A DNA stretch of 37,885 nt from Bacteroidia bacterium (GTDB lineage: Bacteria > Bacteroidota > Bacteroidia > B-17B0 > Aurantibacillaceae). Under the pieces are notes generated by a model. That model did no database searches, was not told where the DNA came from, and saw only the letters and a program-made list of their open reading frames with translations. Shown in pieces: positions 33,001 to 37,885 of the stretch; the first letter of the stretch is position 1; each line of letters opens with the position of its first letter. Position numbers and translations under genes: made by a program. The stretch is from NCBI GenBank assembly GCA_025362575.1, contig JANYIQ010000137.1, positions 1-37,885 of the forward strand, given 5' to 3'.

Positions 33001-34420
33001 GATCAATTAACTTTACCTCGGGATCTTCTAAATTAAAAGAAGGGATTTGTGTGAAAGGTCGGAAACCATTATTATCCCATACTTTATGAAACGCTCCGGG
33101 AAAATATCCGGAAACAACTCCGTTCATTACCAATAGATCTGTTCTACCATCACCATTTGCATCAATAAAACTAACACCAGAAACTCCTGCACTATCGGAT
33201 TTTGATGAAGTTCCAAAAGCAACACTTGGTGCTATACTCATTTCCTTTGAAGGACCAAACTGTCCATTTCCTTTATTGGTCCAATAACGTGCACCTGCAC
33301 CCAATTGTAAAATATCAGGAAGACCATTACCAGTTACATCCACAAGTTCATAACCAACATCAGCCAAAGTTCCCTGAGGAATAGGCCCGCTAATAGTTTC
33401 CAGGTTACGGTTCTTTGGTTCAAAAACAGAATATGAGAATTGAAGAGGTGGCATGAACTCGCTTTCAGGACCATTATGCCCCTCAACACTAACTGAGTCT
33501 AATAATGTAGCCCCATTTAGTGGAAGATTAGTTGGGTAATTAAAATGATATGTTTTTGTTTTTATTTCCGTTATAGCATTAGTGTACATTTCTAAGGCAG
33601 TACAACGCTTTGTAGTACGAATTTCAAAACCTTGTTTATATCCTGAAAAAGGATCCGGGCGATCTTCATAAAGAAAATTCACCTTACACATAAAATCAAT
33701 ATCCGTAGGTAAAGGGCCGGTTGGATATTGTGCATACCTTATAGTTTTGAGATAAAGTTGATCATAAACATGTGGAGTTGTTTTGGCCTGACTAGAAGTC
33801 ACCAACTCCCTTTCATATTCATAAAGAATGACATTACCAAATGGATCTTCCGTTTTTGTAAGTTGCCAGGCATAAATGGATGCTCTTAAATCAGGATTTG
33901 CAACTACGGCCGGATCATTTCCTGTTATTGCACCAGGAGTACCGTACCAACTAATTAAACCATCTTTACTTCTTACTTCCCAGTAATGTTCGCCATTGCT
34001 TTTTTTATGACGAATTATTCTTGCAAACAGACCTTCAGTTCGTGGTTGATAAAGTGTTTTTTCATGGGTTATTCCTCCCGAAATATCTTTGAAATATTGA
34101 ACAGGTACTAGGTCTTCGGCTCCGGATAAAATGAAGATATCTGTCCGGTCATTGTAAATGGGTATCCCCTTAGAGGTTTTCCGTGTAATCCCAGGAATGC
34201 CGATAGCCCAACCCATTCCAAATATACCATTTCCATTTCCTGAACTATATCCTAAAGCTAAGTCAGGCTGGAAACCATTTCTTCCAGGAGGTACTGCAAT
34301 AGGAACAGAAAAATTACCCGTACCCGTAAAGAGATCGGGAGAAAATTTCTCCCCTAAGCCACTTTGTGCGCCACCTCCTTGTGGGTTTGATATTACTGAA
34401 TTTCCTTTGGTATTAGCCAT
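27065..34420 (-). CDS. TcB-TcC fusion of a Tc (ABC) toxin with C-terminal candidate ADP-ribosyltransferase
   Basis: A protein of 2451 residues. The N-terminus (about 10-350) is SpvB-like: GEKFSPDLFTGTGNFSVPI and LALGYSSGNGNGIFGMGW. Residues about 350-640 hold six FG-GAP/VCBS-like calcium-type repeats (D-x-x-GNGLPDIL, DANGDGRTDLL, DLDGDGITDVL), the TcB beta-propeller region. RHS/YD repeats run from about 1450 to 2136, ending in YYYGARYYAAWTCRFISVDPL and DNNPINDFDIDG. The variable C-terminus (2137-2451) contains LYRGTTGSE (R2366), GSTLFLTDN and STEY (E2432), an R-S-E type ART arrangement. TcB-TcC forms the cocoon that holds the effector until TcA injects it. AGAGGT stands before the ATG. Confidence 0.9.
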   Translation of the reverse strand: MANTKGNSVISNPQGGGAQSGLGEKFSPDLFTGTGNFSVPIAVPPGRNGFQPDLALGYSSGNGNGIFGMGWAIGIPGITRKTSKGIPIYNDRTDIFILSGAEDLVPVQYFKDISGGITHEKTLYQPRTEGLFARIIRHKKSNGEHYWEVRSKDGLISWYGTPGAITGNDPAVVANPDLRASIYAWQLTKTEDPFGNVILYEYERELVTSSQAKTTPHVYDQLYLKTIRYAQYPTGPLPTDIDFMCKVNFLYEDRPDPFSGYKQGFEIRTTKRCTALEMYTNAITEIKTKTYHFNYPTNLPLNGATLLDSVSVEGHNGPESEFMPPLQFSYSVFEPKNRNLETISGPIPQGTLADVGYELVDVTGNGLPDILQLGAGARYWTNKGNGQFGPSKEMSIAPSVAFGTSSKSDSAGVSGVSFIDANGDGRTDLLVMNGVVSGYFPGAFHKVWDNNGFRPFTQIPSFNLEDPEVKLIDLDGDGITDVLRNGSRFECFFNDPEKGFNKIRVVDKTFPNFSFADPRIRFADMTGDGLQDIVLLSSGRVQYWPNLGYGRFGKMVNMKNAPVFPEQFNPSQVLIGDLDGDGQSDIAFIDGNSVTLSINQAGNTFSDPVKILNTPFAVNPSGLRIADIKGTGQAGILWSFGPNANTGPGKMYFLDFTKGNKPYVLEQMDNNMGGITRISYGSSVYHYLRDETRSETKWKTDLPFPVQVVNRVEVLDLLSGGKLVTEYNYHNGYWDGVEREFRGFAHVDSFDTETFTEYNTQDLFANSQTEFGVSVNSVSPEHYTPPTMTKSWFYVGPVGEGYSRWQEPDFSSEYWSGDQQILPRENSTKSLLASMPRWAQREALRTFRGTLLRSELYALDSSNLRDKPYTITESLMNFDLKFPAINEISKSPNTIDWSIIANNGQQSTSHCVFFPFNIAQRTTQYERGTDPMHNFNFTKEYDNYGQPQGQLSLGVPRNFSPASGAPLYTGPDNTPPINYLATYSLSEFIYVDNILVTEQYMVNRVKRSLNWDLTQSCINMSIFDVRNNIFGQYTTNPLTINFPIISCVLNFYDGTAFIGLPYGSVGTTGAQVRSETLVITDAIIGSAYGINTPQCFVNVPDWTTGYPSAFAGLLQNGDTRLGYLDRRTGYPNHALGWYAESSRVKYDFQVGSPFYGLILENKDVFDNLNTITYDNYNILPIKSRQFLNGIDYLETVADYDYRVLQPYQAKDTNNNYSEFDFSPLGLLRAVALIGKGTEGDYKSGTGGYYNKYAPSVVLEYDFFAFKNYGNPVFVRTISREKHYQQQVNSPTITKVEYSDGFGRLLQTRVQAEDIIFGNQTFGSSGLSSNQTTQNSDAIGIQRGISDPLNVVVTGWKIYNNKGKIVEQYEPFFDTGFDFILPGLLGVKIKMFYDALGRVIKTKNPDNSEQWVIYGIPNALNIPSDPVLQNNTVQTTPWENFSYDANDLTAVTNPSNPSVPVTDYFTPKSAKVDALGRTVKTKEYFDNSNYNNVIEMNYFYDIRGNLLLVKDSYNRNVFENIYDLRVAKKNQPVPPIYTNHIDKGASTVLFDALAKPVESKDAKGSKTLSAFDRLQRLTHTWANNKTGDGITLRNYLIYGDSAGLPTPENNNLKGNLYNSYDEAGLLQMTEYDFKGNLLTKIRNVLNSTVLKTALSTFNNYIVDWTGLPSILDSTNYETDMQYDALNRTTELELPQDLDAERKKIIPTYNNAGALEKVDLYSPTGPTTTNYVEHIAYNAKGQRLLISFGNSMMTRYVYDNLTFRLLRYRTERYVKSQIGNTITYAYQSGTNKQDDAFNYDLIGNIVNIFTRVTDCGIGGNPDALDRTFSYDSIYRLLTADGRESNTQNGNNYLYNDAPIPSNPLPSNVRSYNRSYTYDKLGNILSVVQGGTNGFTRNYTYNAGKNSLQKIEDTTPATIESYTYDSCGNTLTTNLNRYYVWNHSDQLLCYYNDAGSGPTVFTQYDYAGEDRVSKLVRTGNNYERTIYIDGVFEFVKLETTSTTYTKNYIHITDDKSRIAEIRINPGTAFPGDISDDVVYILEDHIGSSVVRLTTSGTVVDEEEYYPFGDSSLRTFTYKRYRYVRKERDAESGLYYYGARYYAAWTCRFISVDPLAQKYANLSPYNYADNNPINDFDIDGMQNTNSTPTNTTGGNTTNTGTAQGSKPVLTSASTTNVTATYSPPVKSSPTVLDECSDNCQTVRGLIIGGTGGYNVDIPAGANTLTGQQSFPIAGKPDNKIDVTLAFSYTDDKGVLKMFQWSPEVNAFYGGNNEIYGGQGVARVSGYTSAAFGMPDYFANHPSSAEGKQFGNMQFAINATAAGVGVIQLGTVGVRMALNRFAATTAVESFESFVKMMTPINELDAVKTLYRGTTGSETKGSTLFLTDNPDVAATYVKNGGQVMQYQVSEFSLSALQMSGNLNLKTGIHGASKVISTEYMFSGKELIKALNSFAKPH

Positions 34421-34464
34421 AAAAACTACCTCTCAACTAAATTTTGAATTTGGATACACGTATT

Positions 34465-37400
34465 TTATAAAGGATAAGATTTGAGTTCGGCTTTACAACC
34501 AATTAATAATAAAATATCTTTTATTTTTTCTTGACTAAATAGCTCACGGTTCTCAACTGTATTCTCAAAAACAAGTTTTAATTTTATTAAAGGGTCCGTG
34601 CCATTTGGGGATAAAGTTAATTTTCCATCAATAGTTGCATCATTATTCGTAATTGGAGGAATAATCGCACTCTCGTAATTGAAGACAACCCCTCTTATCT
34701 CTTCCTCAAATCCATCTGCCTTTGAGAAGAACATTACCATATCTTTGCTATTATCTAATTGTAAATTTAAAATCCCTTGAGGGAAAAATTCACGCTTTAG
34801 TTCAAAATCCACTTCAAATTCAAATGGAGGTCCGGCATCAACTTGGGCTAATTCGTACCATTGATCAGGGAAATTATTACGGAATGAGAAGCCCCTGTTA
34901 AATGAAATCGAATTATCCAAATCTTGTAATACTTGCGTTTTATACAAGAAATTATCAAGGGCGGTATATTCAACATTTACCAGCACATCTCCAATATTTG
35001 AGAAATCACAACGATTACTGAATTGAGGCATTTTGAATTCCCAGCGGGATTCAACTCCCATACCCTCAAACGGATTTAAGAAATCTTGATTTTGTATTGG
35101 TTGCATATCAAAAATACCTGTGGCATTACTTGCCGATGTCAACGCTACAGATTCTACATCAAGTCGTTTTATTGGTATCTTCTGGAAAATAGTCCCACCA
35201 ATAACTGTATATGAAGTAGGTTCAGCTGTTAAAGTTGCTTTAATACTATCGTAAACTGGGATTAATCCAATTACAGTTGTTTTTACGGTATTTATCAGCC
35301 GCAGATAATGACCAGGGAAATCATAGTCAAAGAACTTATTTGTTAACTCAAAATTAAGAACGCCGGTCTCTTTAAAATTTTCAAATTCTGCTGGAAAATT
35401 CTGAGCCATCGAAATAATCTTTGTCATTTGCAATTTCCGCTTGTTGGTTTCAAAAGCGTGCTGATCTAATTTTTCAATGTCTACCACTAGACGCTCACTA
35501 CCTGTTAAACCTCGGCGATCTACTTGTCCCGATGTTGTTGGAGAGGAAATTCCTGATGTCGGCAATTCCCAATAATCATCGAGAATAAACGGCGCAGCTT
35601 GCTCTTGCCTTTCAAAAAAAAGTTGACTTTCTGCTGTTCGAGCAGTAGCAGTCGCCAAATTAAGCAAGTAACTATAAGAACTTTCTAGGATATTACTCAT
35701 CCAATTATAAAGTTCAGCATTGGTAAACTTGTTGTTAAGGAAATTCACCGTATCCTCAGCGTGGTCAGTATTTAGTGAAGCAATTTCTCTTTCTTGCGTA
35801 ACGATCCGTATATTATCATCGGTAATTTTAATTTGTTGATTTGCGATTCCAATATCCTGACCCGCCAATTGACTTTGGAATGTCCATTCTTCAGTGCGCC
35901 TTTCATAAGAGGCTAACTGTTGGTTGATTGCGGCTAAAGTTGAAAATATCCCTCCGATGCTATTTGTTGCGGCCGCTGCATTTGAAAAAACACCTGCTAC
36001 AGCTGCGCCTTTATCAACTATCCATCCTGAAGCAATTGAAGCACTTAAACTAAGTGCGGCAGATACTCCTTGTAAAATAGCTACAATCTGCAGTTGATTT
36101 AAACTTTGGCTTTCAAAACTATTTAACCCTGCCGCAATTAAATCGTTATAGTGTGTTTGGATAAAAGTGACTTTATTTAATTGCAGATCCGCTAAACCTC
36201 GTTCGCTATTGGCTTGAGTTATTCTTAAATCCTGGAGTTTAATTGTTGCTCTCGCTGTTGAAAGATCTTGCTTAGCTCTAAGTAAAGCATAATTTTCCGC
36301 GTCAGTTTTTTCTAATGCTGCCAAAAATAATGTTTCCATCTGTTGAGCCTGTTCAGCAATTTGCCTAGCACGCTCTAATAAAACTTTGAAGCGATATTGT
36401 GTTGGCGCTAAATTATTAACTCCAGGTAAGACAAGATTTCCGCTTGCTCCAATAACCGGTACACCGGTTGTGCTATCTGTGGCTGCGGCAAAAACATCTA
36501 ATTCCCGAACCATTCCTGCAATGTTGCGACAATTAAATATTTTATATAATTCCAGACTACCCTTTAAGTTTAATGCATAGAAAATTGGATTGGAAGGCAT
36601 GCAGAACTTATAGGTTATAAGGGGCGTATAAGGGACAGATTTTATTGGAGTTATTGGGTTAGTAGTTGAAATAGCTTTTGCATTTGAATAAGTGAGGTTT
36701 GCATTATAGGCTTCTTCGGTTGGATTAACAGGGTTGTATGCACGGTTCCCGGTTAAATTTTGTACGCCCGAATCAGAAGCAAATTTAAAATCATATTGAA
36801 TTGAATTCGCCGGAACTTGGTCATATAACCATTGGAGCTTTGACTCAGAACCAACGGAACTAATTTCATCAACAGGAATGCTGCAAATTCTTGCAGTATT
36901 AAGGGCATACATATCCGCAACATTTGAATTAAAAACAGATGGGTCATTTATTGCAGCAAGATAGCGGGCAGCATTATCTGTATCATTTTTTAGATCAGTT
37001 AACATTGTAGAAACTGTCTCTGTTGCCGGGGGTGTAGGAGTATTTGAATTTATTAATTCGAATGATTCAGCAAATTTTGTCGCGTAGGTTCCTTCGTCTC
37101 CACTATTAAGAATACCACTTATGTCATGAGCCAAGCTTTCTACTAATGGAGAATCTCCTAAAGCGCTTAATTTTCCTTTAACTTCAGAAACCATTGCACT
37201 CCAAGTACCCAAACGCGATGCATCTGCAACAAGACATGCATTGGCAAGACTAATACACTCGGAAGGTTTAACGTTTAACTCCGGAATTTTTAAAAGATCA
37301 AGTCCCACTGTATATAATTTTCTAGCTATTGGAACCGTTTCAATGGTATCAAGAGTAAATTCGCGATCCGCATAAGCAAACATACATTGAACAATATTCA

Positions 37401-37885
37401 TTACTGTATATTTTGTATATGCATTGGCTCTGGTTTGGGCAATGGAATGCGGATTTAAAGGATCAAGTAGCCAGTTAGAGGCAAATGTATACGTGGTAAC
37501 AATTGATTCTTCAAGAACTAATCCATAGAAAATTTTACGCATTGTCAGTAGAGGATTAGTATAATCATAAACCGAACGATACCAAGAAAGTGCCGCATCA
37601 AATTGTCCACGTTTTTGTTGGTCAAGAGCAAGAAGCATTGGAACAAAATAATAAGCTTCGTAGATTACAACATTAAGTTTCGTAGGTACAGTTATAGAAG
37701 GTGACCAAGTTGGTCCTTGATTACCGATTAATTCGTTTTTAACATCAGTCAATCTTTGCCACATGCTTTTTATACAATCTGCCGATTCTATATTAACGGA
37801 TGTATTTCTAAAAGGATATACTGCAAAGCGGTTATTATAATTGATTGTTGTAGAGGGAACACTCAAATAACAGCAAAAAGTTGGC
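34465..37885 (-). CDS. TcA-like subunit of the Tc toxin (N-terminus beyond window)
   Basis: The frame is open to the right edge (1139 residues visible), so the apparent start near the edge is not real; TcA proteins are about 2500 residues. The visible part is the C-terminal half: NVVIYEAYYFVPMLLALDQ and NPHSIAQTRANAYTKYTVMN are conserved TcA stretches; residues about 500-760 of the visible part are long helices with a hydrophobic alanine-rich hairpin (VAILQGVSAALSLSASIASG) for the pore; RRGLTGSERLVVDIEKL begins the TcB-binding region, and a beta-rich end follows. TcA forms the pentameric injection channel. The next gene (TcB-TcC) starts 44 bases after its stop. Confidence 0.88.
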   Translation of the reverse strand, partial: PTFCCYLSVPSTTINYNNRFAVYPFRNTSVNIESADCIKSMWQRLTDVKNELIGNQGPTWSPSITVPTKLNVVIYEAYYFVPMLLALDQQKRGQFDAALSWYRSVYDYTNPLLTMRKIFYGLVLEESIVTTYTFASNWLLDPLNPHSIAQTRANAYTKYTVMNIVQCMFAYADREFTLDTIETVPIARKLYTVGLDLLKIPELNVKPSECISLANACLVADASRLGTWSAMVSEVKGKLSALGDSPLVESLAHDISGILNSGDEGTYATKFAESFELINSNTPTPPATETVSTMLTDLKNDTDNAARYLAAINDPSVFNSNVADMYALNTARICSIPVDEISSVGSESKLQWLYDQVPANSIQYDFKFASDSGVQNLTGNRAYNPVNPTEEAYNANLTYSNAKAISTTNPITPIKSVPYTPLITYKFCMPSNPIFYALNLKGSLELYKIFNCRNIAGMVRELDVFAAATDSTTGVPVIGASGNLVLPGVNNLAPTQYRFKVLLERARQIAEQAQQMETLFLAALEKTDAENYALLRAKQDLSTARATIKLQDLRITQANSERGLADLQLNKVTFIQTHYNDLIAAGLNSFESQSLNQLQIVAILQGVSAALSLSASIASGWIVDKGAAVAGVFSNAAAATNSIGGIFSTLAAINQQLASYERRTEEWTFQSQLAGQDIGIANQQIKITDDNIRIVTQEREIASLNTDHAEDTVNFLNNKFTNAELYNWMSNILESSYSYLLNLATATARTAESQLFFERQEQAAPFILDDYWELPTSGISSPTTSGQVDRRGLTGSERLVVDIEKLDQHAFETNKRKLQMTKIISMAQNFPAEFENFKETGVLNFELTNKFFDYDFPGHYLRLINTVKTTVIGLIPVYDSIKATLTAEPTSYTVIGGTIFQKIPIKRLDVESVALTSASNATGIFDMQPIQNQDFLNPFEGMGVESRWEFKMPQFSNRCDFSNIGDVLVNVEYTALDNFLYKTQVLQDLDNSISFNRGFSFRNNFPDQWYELAQVDAGPPFEFEVDFELKREFFPQGILNLQLDNSKDMVMFFSKADGFEEEIRGVVFNYESAIIPPITNNDATIDGKLTLSPNGTDPLIKLKLVFENTVENRELFSQEKIKDILLLIGCKAELKSYPL

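Overview
The window looks like chromosomal DNA of a Bacteroidota (Bacteroidetes) bacterium carrying an integrated mobile element beside a Tc (ABC) toxin locus. The taxonomic clues are promoters built on a TTTG / TAnnTTTG -7 box, A-rich leaders instead of Shine-Dalgarno sequences before most genes, short lipoprotein or signal peptides, and the character of the encoded proteins. No rRNA, tRNA, CRISPR array or insertion sequence was recognised.

Region 1 (1-16.8 kb, all leftward) is the body of a phage-like element that continues off the left edge. From upstream to downstream it holds: a small regulatory pair (193 aa protein and an HTH protein); a 167 aa protein; a long block of small structural-looking proteins, many with glycine-rich membrane segments (15.2-4 kb); a set of cell-envelope proteins (PG-binding-like, Zn amidase, L,D-transpeptidase-like, holin-like, coiled-coil spanin-like); a possible receptor-binding protein; a DNA-modification module (Dcm, an orphan Dcm C-terminal half, Dam); and a RecA-like ATPase. 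No terminase, portal, tail sheath, tape measure or baseplate gene is visible. My working hypothesis is a tailless, probably membrane-containing, temperate virus or a relative. This is inference.

Region 2 (16.8-20.9 kb) is the control region: a secreted aspartyl-protease-like lipoprotein (probably cargo), a 141 aa protein, a second HTH paralogue, a Cro/C1-ImmA type repressor with a damaged zinc motif, and a divergent winged-helix-like gene. Region 3 (20.9-23.7 kb) is a two-gene insert (secreted protein plus 7TM sensor-like protein) flanked by degenerate direct repeats, with a 28-residue membrane peptide gene beside it. Region 4 (23.9-26.1 kb) is a small ORF and a large serine recombinase, both rightward, probably the integration module and close to the right end of the element.

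The most striking non-coding signal is a promoter architecture repeated at four places (15.2, 15.9, 16.9 and 23.9 kb). Three 10-bp CAATRCC-type iterons lie exactly 65 bp upstream of a GAMCTTTGTA box at three loci. At the fourth they lie 195 bp upstream, and the extra 130 bp is filled with a degenerate 10-bp tandem array, so helical phase is kept. The four copies stand before the structural block, two regulatory transcription units and the recombinase operon, so one unknown regulator probably switches the whole element.

Region 5 (26.2-37.9 kb, leftward) is a Tc toxin locus: a TcA-like protein cut by the right edge, a 2451-residue TcB-TcC fusion with a C-terminal candidate ADP-ribosyltransferase domain, a one-base-spaced CxxC protein that could be an immunity protein or accessory, a possible 43-residue ORF, and a small secreted protein.
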